DNA from: Chryseobacterium binzhouense | GTDB taxonomy: Bacteria; Bacteroidota; Bacteroidia; Flavobacteriales; Weeksellaceae | Assembly: GCF_007474545.1 (NCBI RefSeq) | Contig: NZ_VKOG01000001.1 | Coordinates: 124,001 to 188,000, forward strand | Direction of reading: 5' to 3' | Length of the DNA: 64,000 bases | In this document: in pieces, positions 16,455-25,922 of the stretch | Layout of the letters: each line of letters starts with the position of its first letter | Numbering within the stretch: the stretch's first letter is position 1 | Notes under the pieces: generated by a model | Seen by the model: only the letters and a program-made list of their open reading frames with translations | Told to the model about the DNA's origin: nothing | The model's database searches: none | Made by a program: the position numbers and the translations under genes

Positions 16455-17639
16455 TTAAGGATTTATTTTATAGCTGGATATTTTCCATTCGCCGTTTACG
16501 TTTTTAAGACCAAAAGTAGCTTTCAGAGACGTTGTTCTACCGTTTTTATCCGTTACATCATAAGTGGCGCTTACACTTGATGAATTTGCCGTTGAGCCGT
16601 TCGTAGTAATATTCTTAACGCTAACGCTTTTTATCGCTCCGAATCCCGAAGTAGGATTTGCAAATGATTCGTAGCTTCCCCAGCTTGGATTGCTAGATGC
16701 ATCAAAAGCAGCTTTTAAATTTTGTGAACTTACATTATTTAAAAATTTGCTCACCGTGTTTTTAGGATCTGCAGCGGGTTGTTTCGGCTGTGCAGGTGCA
16801 ACAGGATCTGTACCCGGCGTAACGGTACCGGCAGGATTATTAGGATCTATTACTGCAGCAGGATCTTGTTCAACTACAGTAGAATCTACTTTAGGAGCTT
16901 CCGGAACTTTCAATGCCGTCGGATTAACATCTAAACCGATTTTAGACATCTTAAAAGTTTTAGCTGTTGTTTTAACTGATACAGTAACATCAATTTTATT
17001 ATCCGTAATTTTAGATGCCAGTAAGGAAGAAAACTTTAGGTTGAAACCTTTAAAATTATTGTCCTGCATCAGGTTTTTGGCTGTAGAAATTCTTACTCCG
17101 TTGCTGAAAACTTCTAACGTGGCTTCTAAACCAGCTCCGGTAAACGCAACAGGATTTCCTGCATTGTCAACCAATCTCGGAATGATCTGGATTGCGGTAG
17201 GACCATTGCCATTATCTCCCGAGAACTGCGTAAGAATATTTAGCGAGCTTGCTTTTACATCGTTCGGATCGCTTTCTTTTGTCAATTCGTCACCAAAAAT
17301 GTTCATTTCACCCAAAGATGGCGGTGCCGTACTTGCCCATTCTATTCCGTTTTCCTGAGCTACTTTATCAGCCATAGCCAAAATTTCCGGTACTTTTTTT
17401 CCGTTAATCAATTGTCCAAGTGCTTTTAATTCTGCAACATCCCCTTCAGCTTCGACACCGAAAGTTTTGAGAATATATAATGCTTCATTGAATTTAATCT
17501 GCTTTATCGTTGTAAGGCTGGATGCCATATCATTAATACTCGATTGAAAAGACTGAGTAGTTGTAGCATCTACGCTATCCTTTTTACATGATGTAAAAAG
17601 CAACAAACTGAAGATGAGCATCAAAGAAAACTTTTTCAT
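16455..17639 (-). CDS. Lipoprotein with Pro-rich linker and NTF2-like C-terminus
   Basis: The 394-residue protein begins with a lipoprotein signal ending FTSCKKD (Cys at about 18). The N-terminal 60 residues are helical, as in DUF6694-type lipoproteins. A central beta-rich segment follows, then a Pro/Ala/Asp-rich linker (about 245-290). The C-terminal domain of about 100 residues (from TVSKFLNNVSSQNLKAAFDA to the end, with GEWKISSYKI) looks like an NTF2/DUF4878-type fold. Function is unknown. A TAAATTTG box lies upstream (17657-17664, minus). A 222-codon open frame on the opposite strand is a shadow of this gene. Confidence 0.75.
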   Translation of the reverse strand: MKKFSLMLIFSLLLFTSCKKDSVDATTTQSFQSSINDMASSLTTIKQIKFNEALYILKTFGVEAEGDVAELKALGQLINGKKVPEILAMADKVAQENGIEWASTAPPSLGEMNIFGDELTKESDPNDVKASSLNILTQFSGDNGNGPTAIQIIPRLVDNAGNPVAFTGAGLEATLEVFSNGVRISTAKNLMQDNNFKGFNLKFSSLLASKITDNKIDVTVSVKTTAKTFKMSKIGLDVNPTALKVPEAPKVDSTVVEQDPAAVIDPNNPAGTVTPGTDPVAPAQPKQPAADPKNTVSKFLNNVSSQNLKAAFDASSNPSWGSYESFANPTSGFGAIKSVSVKNITTNGSTANSSSVSATYDVTDKNGRTTSLKATFGLKNVNGEWKISSYKINP

Positions 17640-17689
17640 TTTAGTATGGTTTATGGCAAATTTAATAAAACCTTTACTAATAAATATTT

Positions 17690-18709
17690 TTATTTCTTAT
17701 TTTGTTGCTCTTTTAACTTATCCTTAAAAAAAGAGCTGAAAACTGTCTGCATATTCGGGAATGAAGAATCTTTCCAATAATTTGTGTGATAATCGCTGCT
17801 ATTTTTATTGAATTTTACTTTCTGATCTACATCATTGTCGTCCGAAAAGTCAATTTCAACAGAATAAAAATTCTTATAAACAATAACTTGGTTATAATTA
17901 GACTCGCTTTTATGCCTTAATTTGATAAAGCTGATTTCATTAGACTCTAAAAAGTCTCTCAATGTTTTTTCTGAATCTTTTTCGTAAGAATGGTTAATAA
18001 TTCCTTTAACATCAAAAAAACGATATCCGAATAATGCTAATTCTTTTTCCTGCAAAGCCTCACCCGTGATTTCAATTTCATCTTTATTAAGACCTTTAAG
18101 TTCTTTAATTGTAGCCCTTTTAGATTTAAATTCTGCAATATTGCCTACATCTTTCAGTTTTGGAAGATCCAAAAAACTATTGTAATCCCACGAAGCCGTT
18201 TCTTTTTTTTCATTTTTGGCATCTTCGAGCCTGAAAACGCGGTATTGTTCAACGTTTGTACTCTTTAATTTCTTAGTTTTATTATCAAAAACATACGTAA
18301 TAACCCCATCTGCATAACAGTTTAGCTTTGTATTTATCGTCACATATGTATTAAAATTTCCACGTATTTTGATGTACTTTGCCGGTTTACTATTTTTGAT
18401 AACAACCGGTTCAATATCTTTAATTTTATCATCAAGTTTGATAATCTCTTTATCAAAATCACTGTAAGACAACCTTGCGAGAATAATATTATCATAAATA
18501 AGCTGGAACTGTTCCTGCTCTTTAACCAATACAGATTTTTCAATCTTTCCATCAATATCAGATATTGCCAGAATACTCCCGTCTTTTCCGAAAACTGATA
18601 CTTTGGGAATTGGTAAATTGGTTTTTTCTGAAATGAATGTAATACTTTGAGAATTAAATAAGTTTAAAATTAAAATAAATAGAACTGATAGGATTTTTGA
18701 AGTTTTCAT
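17690..18709 (-). CDS. Secreted protein with carboxypeptidase-regulatory-like start
   Basis: The 339-residue protein has an N-terminal signal peptide (residues 1-20, ending LFNSQS). About 80 residues follow that resemble the carboxypeptidase regulatory-like fold found in many Bacteroidota surface proteins (ISEKTNLPIPKVSVFGKDGSI, with a SDIDGK turn). The rest is rich in Lys, Asp and Asn with no recognised domain. It should be exported to the periplasm or outer membrane. No type IX sorting signal is evident at the Lys-rich C-terminus. Similar proteins are usually annotated as hypothetical. Confidence 0.7.
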   Translation of the reverse strand: MKTSKILSVLFILILNLFNSQSITFISEKTNLPIPKVSVFGKDGSILAISDIDGKIEKSVLVKEQEQFQLIYDNIILARLSYSDFDKEIIKLDDKIKDIEPVVIKNSKPAKYIKIRGNFNTYVTINTKLNCYADGVITYVFDNKTKKLKSTNVEQYRVFRLEDAKNEKKETASWDYNSFLDLPKLKDVGNIAEFKSKRATIKELKGLNKDEIEITGEALQEKELALFGYRFFDVKGIINHSYEKDSEKTLRDFLESNEISFIKLRHKSESNYNQVIVYKNFYSVEIDFSDDNDVDQKVKFNKNSSDYHTNYWKDSSFPNMQTVFSSFFKDKLKEQQNKK

Positions 18710-18822
18710 AAGAGCTAGTATGTGTTATTAATATAATTATATAATCAGTAATTTGGTCATAACTGTCATTCATAAGACAGGAAAAAACGGAAAAGGTTGC
18801 CTGCATTAAACATTTCTAAAAC

Positions 18823-18852
18823 AAAAAAGACTGATTATTGAAATCAGTCTTT
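18823..18852 (-). terminator. Terminator of the act operon
   Basis: AAAGACTGATT (18826-18836) pairs with AATCAGTCTTT (18842-18852) around a 5-base loop. On the minus strand a T-run follows, 23 bases past the actF stop codon. Confidence 0.85.
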
Positions 18853-18874
18853 AAATATTTATGTGTTACAATTC

Positions 18875-20206
18875 CTAAAAAGGATACTCGTAAATCTCAG
18901 ATTCATGTAAATAAGGGTTACCTGTAGGAATAAGTTTTAGTTTAGCCAATGCTGAAAGCACTGTGAACATAAACAATCCAGCTACAAATAAAATAGCACC
19001 TGCAACAAGAAGTAAAACTTCAGGAGTCTTCCAGTAAGGACCAACTGTTCCCGGCATTACCATGTTGAAGTAATCTAAAATGTGACCACAGATTACAACA
19101 ACTGCCATTATCGTAACAACTTTATAATTTCTCTTGATGCTGCTGCTTACTAATACCAATAATGGTAAAAGGAAGTTTACAATAAGCATTGGAAGGAATG
19201 TTGTAGAATAGTGTTCAAATCTTCCGAAGAAATAATTTACTTCTTCAGGTACGTTTGCGTACCAATATAACATAAACTGCGCGAACCATGTATATGTCCA
19301 AAGCATACTTGTAGCAAAAAGGAACACTCCTAAATCGTGCAAGTGATTATCGTTAAACTGTGGCAGGAAACCATTTTTCTTCAAGAAAACGCTTAGTAAA
19401 ATAATTACAGCAATTCCACTTGAAAGGCAGCTCACCATTGAATACCAAATATACATTGTAGAATACCAGTGAGGGTCAATAGACATCAACCAGTCCCATG
19501 CCCAAGCTGCAGAAGCAAATCCGAAGAATGCGATATATCCTACAGCCCATCTGTAAAGATATTGGTAATCTACTCTGGACTTTGTTTCGTCTACTTTTTT
19601 AGACATTGCTTTTAGTTTCCATGCGAAGAATGAAGCTCCAGCTACATAAATAACAGTTCTTATAGCATAGAAAGGTATATTTAAGAATCTCTTCTTTTCA
19701 AAAAGGATAACATCAAATTCAGGAGATCCTTCTCTTGTCAACTCAGGATCCATCCAATGGAAAAGATGACCGTTGTGTGTAATATTAAGGATCATGATAA
19801 TGATCAAAATAATACCACCCCATGGAATATATGAAGCAATAGCTTCCATTACTCTTGTAATAATGATTGGCCATCCTGCGTGTGCAGCATGCTGAATACA
19901 GTAGAAAAACAATACACAACAGCTAACTCCGAAGAAAAATACCGCTACAAAATGAATTGCTGCCAAAGGTTGATTATGAATCTGCATCTCTGCATGTTTC
20001 AAATGTGACTCATGATCCTGCGGACCTACCATTTGGCTTGAGTGTGTAGGCGCATCATGTCCTGAAGCATGTACTGCTTCCATCATATGCTCAATTTTCT
20101 CTGTAGTAATTCCTTTATTCATAAAGAAACCAACAGCAAAAAGAACTAAACCTACAACTAGAAGTATTATAGAAGCTGATTTTAATTTTGGTGAAAAACT
20201 ATACAT
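18875..20206 (-). CDS. actF: Alternative complex III subunit ActF
   Basis: The 443-residue protein has about ten membrane helices and is the second, smaller NrfD-related quinol-side subunit of alternative complex III. Typical segments are the first helix (SASIILLVVGLVLFAVGFFM), a His-rich periplasmic loop (about 40-70), WAWDWLMSIDPHWYSTMYIWY (about 235-255) and the conserved tail ending in YEYPF. By family knowledge it helps shape the quinol site and proton path. It is the last gene of the operon, eight bases after actE. A strong terminator follows, and no cytochrome oxidase genes come after it. Confidence 0.92.
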   Translation of the reverse strand: MYSFSPKLKSASIILLVVGLVLFAVGFFMNKGITTEKIEHMMEAVHASGHDAPTHSSQMVGPQDHESHLKHAEMQIHNQPLAAIHFVAVFFFGVSCCVLFFYCIQHAAHAGWPIIITRVMEAIASYIPWGGIILIIIMILNITHNGHLFHWMDPELTREGSPEFDVILFEKKRFLNIPFYAIRTVIYVAGASFFAWKLKAMSKKVDETKSRVDYQYLYRWAVGYIAFFGFASAAWAWDWLMSIDPHWYSTMYIWYSMVSCLSSGIAVIILLSVFLKKNGFLPQFNDNHLHDLGVFLFATSMLWTYTWFAQFMLYWYANVPEEVNYFFGRFEHYSTTFLPMLIVNFLLPLLVLVSSSIKRNYKVVTIMAVVVICGHILDYFNMVMPGTVGPYWKTPEVLLLVAGAILFVAGLFMFTVLSALAKLKLIPTGNPYLHESEIYEYPF

Positions 20207-20214
20207 TTCTTTTC

Positions 20215-20904
20215 TTATTTTTTAGTTTCGGTAGTTTCGGTTTTTGCTGCATCAGCAGTTGCAGGAGCTGCAGCCAGAGTCGCAGATGCACCTTTGAAAG
20301 CATTCATTACATACATAGCCACTCTCCATCTGTCTCCAGGACTAAGTTGTCCTGCATAAGATCCCATTGCATTTCTACCATTTGTTAAAACATAGTGTAC
20401 AGATCCTACAGTCAGTTCTCTGTCTGCATAATTCGGCACACCAGAATAAGCTCCGCTTTGTACGATCGGTCCTTGTCCATCGCCGGCGACACCGTGACAT
20501 GCAGAACAAGTACGTTCAAAAAGTATTTTACCTCTCTCTAAATCCTTTGCTGCATTAGCAGGATTTAAAGGTGATGAATTAACTCCTTTGGAAGCATCAT
20601 AACCTGCGTTATATTGATCCGGATTTCTCGGAAGCTTGTCTTCAGCAAAAATACCGTCTTTATTTTGAGCTACCGAACCTTCTACCGGAGAAAGTCCTGT
20701 TGCACCATTATTTTTTACAAATGCAGGAATCTCATTTTCATGATCTGAGTATGCATCCTGAGCCTTCATCAAAGGATCGTAAGCTACAGGAAAATACATG
20801 TCCGGAAAATAAACAAGAGGTGCGTTTTCTTTTGGTCCGCAAGAATTAAGTAAAACTGTAGTTAAACCTAAAACCGCTGTAATTTTTAAAATATTTCTCT
20901 TCAT
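20215..20904 (-). CDS. actE: Alternative complex III subunit ActE, monoheme cytochrome c
   Basis: From the ATG at 20904 the protein has 229 residues with a lipoprotein signal (lipobox VLLNSC). A single c-type heme motif CSACH (about 132-136) sits in the context RTCSACHGVAGDGQGP. The C-terminal tail is Ala/Thr/Glu-rich. It is a membrane-anchored periplasmic cytochrome that should carry electrons out of alternative complex III. It begins one base after the actD stop; an ATG nine bases earlier would overlap actD. Confidence 0.92.
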   Translation of the reverse strand: MKRNILKITAVLGLTTVLLNSCGPKENAPLVYFPDMYFPVAYDPLMKAQDAYSDHENEIPAFVKNNGATGLSPVEGSVAQNKDGIFAEDKLPRNPDQYNAGYDASKGVNSSPLNPANAAKDLERGKILFERTCSACHGVAGDGQGPIVQSGAYSGVPNYADRELTVGSVHYVLTNGRNAMGSYAGQLSPGDRWRVAMYVMNAFKGASATLAAAPATADAAKTETTETKK

Positions 20905-20905
20905 T

Positions 20906-21427
20906 TTAAGCATCTTTAACGGTTATTTCTTCTACTCCTGTATCAATCAAAAGTTGCTTTACCGAATCAACATCATTAGTAATAAACTCCATCAGGAATT
21001 TATCATCAGTAGTTCTCGGATCCGGATTCTGAGCTGGTGCACCTGGATACATTTTGTTTCTAACCAAGAAAGTTAAAGACATCATGTGGGCAGCACAGAA
21101 AACCATTAATTCAAACATAGGCACTACAAAAGCAGGCATATTGTGAGCCCAGTCAAATGCAGGTTTACCACCAATGTTCTGAGGCCAGTCATGATTCATG
21201 ACATACCAGGTAACTGTTGCACCAATACTTACACCATATAATGCATAGATGAAAGCAGCATCAGAAATTCTGGTTTTCTTTAAACCTAAAGCTTTGTCTA
21301 GCCCGTGAACCGGAAACGGAGTATAAACTTCGTTGATTGCGATTCCTTTATCGTTGAATGCTTTAACGCCGTTCATTAAATCATCGTCGTCAGCATAAAG
21401 TCCGTATACAATTTTAGTGGTGCTCAT
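20906..21427 (-). CDS. actD: Alternative complex III subunit ActD (DUF3341)
   Basis: The 173-residue protein from MSTTKIVYGLYADDDDL (ATG at 21427; a longer frame to 21454 would begin inside actC) belongs to DUF3341. It has a soluble N-terminal ferredoxin-like part with the typical EVYTPFPVHGLD (about 31-42). Two membrane helices follow (about 58-80 and 100-125). It overlaps the actC stop by 14 bases, which indicates translational coupling. Confidence 0.92.
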   Translation of the reverse strand: MSTTKIVYGLYADDDDLMNGVKAFNDKGIAINEVYTPFPVHGLDKALGLKKTRISDAAFIYALYGVSIGATVTWYVMNHDWPQNIGGKPAFDWAHNMPAFVVPMFELMVFCAAHMMSLTFLVRNKMYPGAPAQNPDPRTTDDKFLMEFITNDVDSVKQLLIDTGVEEITVKDA

Positions 21428-22811
21428 CTCCTTCTTTTGCTTTATAAGTTTCACCTGAGATTTTCAAAATTGATTTCAATTCCGCCTGTGCAATTACAGG
21501 GAATGTTCTTGCATATAATAAGAATAACACAGAGAAGAATCCGATTGTTCCTAAATATACTCCAACATCAATGATTGTGGGTTTAAACATCGTCCAAGAT
21601 CCTGGCAAGTAATCTCTTGAAAGGTTGATTACAATAATGTCGAAACGCTCAAACCACATACCGATGTTAATAATCAAAGCTACGATGAAAGTCCAGATAA
21701 TATTCGTTCTTGCTCTTTTGAACCAGAATGAAGCCGGAACTACCAAGTTACAGATGATTAATGACCAGAAAGCCCACCAGTAAGGTCCAACTGCAGCACC
21801 AGGAGAAAGATAAGTAAAGTCTTCATATCTTGATCCGGAATACCAACCGATAAAATATTCAGTTGCATAAGCTACTGTTACCATTCCACCTGTCAATATG
21901 ATTACGATGTTCATAATTTCGATATGATACATTGTGATGTAATCTTCAAGGTGGCACACCTTTCTTGCTACTAACAATAGTGTTTGTACCATTGCGAATC
22001 CCGAGAAAATCGCACCGGCAACGAAGTAAGGAGGATAAATTGTAGAGTGCCATCCTTTGATAACTGAGGTTGCGAAGTCAAATGATACCGTAGTGTGCAC
22101 CGAGAATACAAGCGGCGTTGCCAAACCTGCAAGAACCAAAGATAGTTCTTCGAATCTTTGCCAGTGTTTTGCTTTACCACCCCAACCAAATGCAAGGAAT
22201 GTATAAATCTTCTTAGTCCAAGGAGTTTTGGCTCTGTCTCTGATCATTGCAAAGTCAGGAATCAATCCCATAAACCAGAATACTGTAGATACTGAGAAAT
22301 ACGTAGAGATTGCAAATACGTCCCAAAGTAGAGGTGAGTTGAAGTTCCCCCAAAGAGAACCAAACTGGTTTGGTAAAGGGAAAACCCAATATCCTACCCA
22401 AACTCTACCCATGTGGATCACCGGGAAGATAGCAGCCTGCACAACAGCGAAGATTGTCATCGCTTCCGCAGAACGGTTTACGGACATTCTCCATCTTTGT
22501 CTAAATAATAATAATACTGCTGAGATCAGTGTACCGGCGTGACCAATACCTACCCACCATACGAAGTTGGTAATATCCCAACCCCAGTTAATAGTTCTGT
22601 TAAGCCCCCATGCTCCAATACCTGTTCCGATAGTATAAGCGATACAGCCAAATCCGTAGATGAACAGAACTAAGGCTGCATATAGTGAAATCCACCATAA
22701 TTTACCTGCTCTTTCTTCGATAGGTCGTGCAATATCTTCTGTGATATCGTGATAAGTTTTGTGACCAATAATCAGAGGTTCCCTTATCGGAGCTTCGTAA
22801 TGTCCTGACAT
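21414..22811 (-). CDS. actC: Alternative complex III subunit ActC (NrfD-like)
   Basis: The 465-residue protein is an NrfD/PsrC-family quinol-binding membrane subunit with about ten helices. Landmarks include REPLIIGHKTYHDITEDI at the N-terminus and NFVWWVGIGHAGTLISA (about 92-108). A conserved segment around FSVHTTVSFDFATSVIKGWH (about 237-256) carries His and Asp residues. It takes electrons from menaquinol and passes them to ActB. It starts 26 bases after the actB stop. Confidence 0.95.
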   Translation of the reverse strand: MSGHYEAPIREPLIIGHKTYHDITEDIARPIEERAGKLWWISLYAALVLFIYGFGCIAYTIGTGIGAWGLNRTINWGWDITNFVWWVGIGHAGTLISAVLLLFRQRWRMSVNRSAEAMTIFAVVQAAIFPVIHMGRVWVGYWVFPLPNQFGSLWGNFNSPLLWDVFAISTYFSVSTVFWFMGLIPDFAMIRDRAKTPWTKKIYTFLAFGWGGKAKHWQRFEELSLVLAGLATPLVFSVHTTVSFDFATSVIKGWHSTIYPPYFVAGAIFSGFAMVQTLLLVARKVCHLEDYITMYHIEIMNIVIILTGGMVTVAYATEYFIGWYSGSRYEDFTYLSPGAAVGPYWWAFWSLIICNLVVPASFWFKRARTNIIWTFIVALIINIGMWFERFDIIVINLSRDYLPGSWTMFKPTIIDVGVYLGTIGFFSVLFLLYARTFPVIAQAELKSILKISGETYKAKEGDEHH

Positions 22812-22836
22812 TTTTTACCTATTTATTATTTAAACT

Positions 22837-25800
22837 TTATTTTTCTACTCTGTTTCTTACTTTAGTGTGATAGAACACGTTTGGCTTGGTTCCTATCTCT
22901 TCAAGTAAATAATATCTTCTGTTGCCAGAATATAATTTTCTAACTTCAGATTCCTTATCATTCATATCTCCAAACTTGATAGAACCTGTAGAACAAGCTT
23001 TTGAACAAGCAGTCTGGAACTCTCCTTCCGCTACTCTTCTGCCTTCTTTCTTCGCTTCAAGAATAGTATTTTGAGTCATCTGGATACACATAGAACACTT
23101 CTCCATAACCCCTCTTGTTCTTACAACAACATCCGGATTAAGAACCATTCTTCCAAGATCATTATTCATATTGAAATCGAACTTGTCATTTAGGTTGTAT
23201 GTAAACCAGTTAAAACGTCTTACTTTATAAGGACAGTTGTTAGCACAATATCTTGTACCAATACATCTGTTATAAGCCATGTGGTTTTGTCCCTGCTTAC
23301 CGTGAGATGTCGCAGCAACCGGACAAACAGTTTCACAAGGAGCATGATTACAATGCTGACACATTACAGGCTGGAAGATAACATCAGGGTTTTCTGCCGG
23401 GTTTTCTAAAGCTCCTTCAATTCCTAAAACATCACTTCCATATAATTCAGGAACTGCCATTCCTTCTTTCAGCCCATCATAAACTCCAACTTTCTGTTTA
23501 GATGAATAGTAACGGTCAATTCTCAACCAATACATATCTCTAGACATTCTCATCTCTTCTTTACCTACAACCGGAACATTGTTTTCTGCCTGACAAGCAA
23601 TAATACATGCTCCACAACCAGTACAAGAGTTCAGGTCAATTGATAAATTGAAGTGAGGCCCGTCTGTATCATCAAATGCATCCCAAAGGTCGATTTTACC
23701 TGCAGGAAGAGCACCACTAATGGTATGATATTCCAATGGCTTGTTCCAGCCATGATGTTCGTCGTCGAAAGGTACGTTAATAAATTCAGCCAAAGGAACT
23801 TCTTTAGCAATATCGTAACGTCCCATTAATGTATTTTGAAGCTGAATACCGGCAAACTCGTGTTCTTCTCCTGTTTTTTCAATAGAAACATTAGAAACCA
23901 CTAAGTTTGAACCGTCAAATAAAGGATATGCATTTACTCCTGTATCAGCTGTAGCACCAGAATCTTTTTTACCATAACCTAATGCAAGACCCACAGATCC
24001 ATCAGCTTGTCCAGGTTGGATAAATACCGGTACATTTTCAATTTTAACTCCGTTTACTGTAAGGTTTACTATAGAACCATCTAACTGCATTCTTGCATTA
24101 AGATCATTTTCTATACCGAGCTCTTCAGCATCTTTTGGAGAAATCGTTAAATAATTATCCCAAGACATTCTAGTCAATGGATCCGGTAATTCCTGCAACC
24201 AAGGGTTGTTTGCCTGAGTTCCGTCTCCCATTGCAGTCTTAGTATAAAGCACTAATTCTAATTTAGAAGCTTTGAAGTTTCCTAATTCAGCAATAGCCTG
24301 ATTTGGATTTCCACCTGCATAAGACAGCATTGTAGCGTTAGCGGATGTTACAAAACCATTGTAAAGCGCTTTATTAAATGAAATTCCGCCTAAAACAGAT
24401 GCAGAATTAGCTTTTAAATAATCGTAATAGTTATTAGCAGCGTTATTCTTACCATTTTTCCAAACCAATAGAGATTCTTCGATCTGTCTTGACTTGTAAA
24501 TTTTCTGAATGGTAGGCTGCATTAATGTATAAACACCAGTCTGAGGTTCTATATCTCCCCATGATTCCAGCCAGTTAGCAACCGGAATGACAGCTTTCGC
24601 TGCTTTATACATATTGTTTTTCTTATCCGTAACCGCAATTACGTAAGGTACTTTTTCTAAAGCTTTTTTGAAATCCTGACCTTTATTGTGAGAATATACA
24701 GGATCTACGTTGTTAGAAATCAAAACTCCAACCTGTCCGGCATTCATCCAACCTAAAAACTCCTGGAATCTTGCCTTATCAAATTCTTTAAGGAAGTTTG
24801 CTTTACCTGTGAAAGCTACTGATCCTAATTTTTGGTTGATTAAATGAGCTAAAACCTGTGCAGCTTTAGAACCATCAGCAAAAACAACAGCTTTATTTCC
24901 TTTAGCCTGAAGTTCTTTTGCAATTCCTGTAGCTACTTTATCTGAAGAACTTCCACCAACAACTGCATTATAAACTTCTACCAATGTTTTGTTTACATCG
25001 CTTGGCTTCAGTCTTATTCTTTCGTCGGCATTTGCTCCTGTAAGAGACATATTAGATTCAACCTGAATGTGTCTCAACATATTAGCACCGGGAGTTCTTG
25101 CTGCTGCATAAGAAGTTTCTAAGCTCGAAGCATTGTAATCTCCTAAGAAATCTGCTTGGAAAGAAACAACTAATTCAGTTCCTCTAAGGTCATAAACCGG
25201 CAAAGCTCTCATTCCAAAAACTTCCTGAGCGGCATCTAAACCTGCAGAATATGGAAGAGCATCGTAAGTTACGAGTTCAGCGGTAGGATATTTTGCTTTA
25301 AATTCAGCAAATAATTTTTTGAATGTTGGTGAAGCAAAAGAATGTGATAATAGCACAATTTTCTTACCTGCAGACTGAGCTTCATTTAAACCTTTGATAA
25401 CGAAATCATCAACTTTATCAAAAGTTTCATCTTTACCGTCAAGCTTTGGCTGCTTTACTTTATCATTATCATAAAGAGAAAGTACACTCGCCTGAGCTCT
25501 TGCATTGGTTTTACCTAAATCTCCTGCAACCGGATTAGGTTCAATCTTGATAGGTCTTCCTTCACGTGTCTTTACTAAAACACTTGCAAAATCGAAACCG
25601 TCAAAATATGTTGAAGCGTAATAATTAGGAATACCCGGAATGATTTCATGCGGCTTTACCACATAAGGAATCGTTTTGATTACCGGTGCTTCGCAGGCAG
25701 CCAAAGTAACTGCTGCTGTAGAGAATCCCAATAGTTTCAAGAAATCTCTTCTTGATGTACCTGATTCGTTTTTCTGAGCACCTTCTAAGAAATCTTCTAC

Positions 25801-25899
25801 CGGAATTTCTTCTTGGAACTCTTTCTGAGCCAGCTTATTGTTTAAAGCCGGATCTTTAAGTTCGTGAATACTTCTAAATTGTATTTTGTTTGAAGCCAT
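22837..25899 (-). CDS. actB: Alternative complex III subunit ActB (molybdopterin-like plus Fe-S domain)
   Basis: The 1020-residue protein has a Tat-like signal inside the N-terminus (SRRDFLKLLGFSTAAVTLAAC, about 49-69), as in the TAT-variant-translocated family. A long molybdopterin-oxidoreductase-like region follows (about 80-700). The C-terminal ferredoxin-like domain has four cysteine sets: CTGCGACIIACQ, CQHCNHAPCETVCP, CIGTRYCANNCP, and CSMC with CSKAC. By family knowledge the large domain has lost the molybdenum cofactor and the Fe-S clusters relay electrons from ActC to the hemes of ActA/ActE. Confidence 0.95.
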   Translation of the reverse strand: MASNKIQFRSIHELKDPALNNKLAQKEFQEEIPVEDFLEGAQKNESGTSRRDFLKLLGFSTAAVTLAACEAPVIKTIPYVVKPHEIIPGIPNYYASTYFDGFDFASVLVKTREGRPIKIEPNPVAGDLGKTNARAQASVLSLYDNDKVKQPKLDGKDETFDKVDDFVIKGLNEAQSAGKKIVLLSHSFASPTFKKLFAEFKAKYPTAELVTYDALPYSAGLDAAQEVFGMRALPVYDLRGTELVVSFQADFLGDYNASSLETSYAAARTPGANMLRHIQVESNMSLTGANADERIRLKPSDVNKTLVEVYNAVVGGSSSDKVATGIAKELQAKGNKAVVFADGSKAAQVLAHLINQKLGSVAFTGKANFLKEFDKARFQEFLGWMNAGQVGVLISNNVDPVYSHNKGQDFKKALEKVPYVIAVTDKKNNMYKAAKAVIPVANWLESWGDIEPQTGVYTLMQPTIQKIYKSRQIEESLLVWKNGKNNAANNYYDYLKANSASVLGGISFNKALYNGFVTSANATMLSYAGGNPNQAIAELGNFKASKLELVLYTKTAMGDGTQANNPWLQELPDPLTRMSWDNYLTISPKDAEELGIENDLNARMQLDGSIVNLTVNGVKIENVPVFIQPGQADGSVGLALGYGKKDSGATADTGVNAYPLFDGSNLVVSNVSIEKTGEEHEFAGIQLQNTLMGRYDIAKEVPLAEFINVPFDDEHHGWNKPLEYHTISGALPAGKIDLWDAFDDTDGPHFNLSIDLNSCTGCGACIIACQAENNVPVVGKEEMRMSRDMYWLRIDRYYSSKQKVGVYDGLKEGMAVPELYGSDVLGIEGALENPAENPDVIFQPVMCQHCNHAPCETVCPVAATSHGKQGQNHMAYNRCIGTRYCANNCPYKVRRFNWFTYNLNDKFDFNMNNDLGRMVLNPDVVVRTRGVMEKCSMCIQMTQNTILEAKKEGRRVAEGEFQTACSKACSTGSIKFGDMNDKESEVRKLYSGNRRYYLLEEIGTKPNVFYHTKVRNRVEK

Positions 25900-25922
25900 T
25901 TATACTTCTAATTTTTTAGTTA

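Noticed and set aside
16690..17358. A 222-codon open frame on the plus strand
   Set aside because: It lies wholly antisense to the lipoprotein gene 16455-17639, has no start context, and its composition mirrors the complementary frame.
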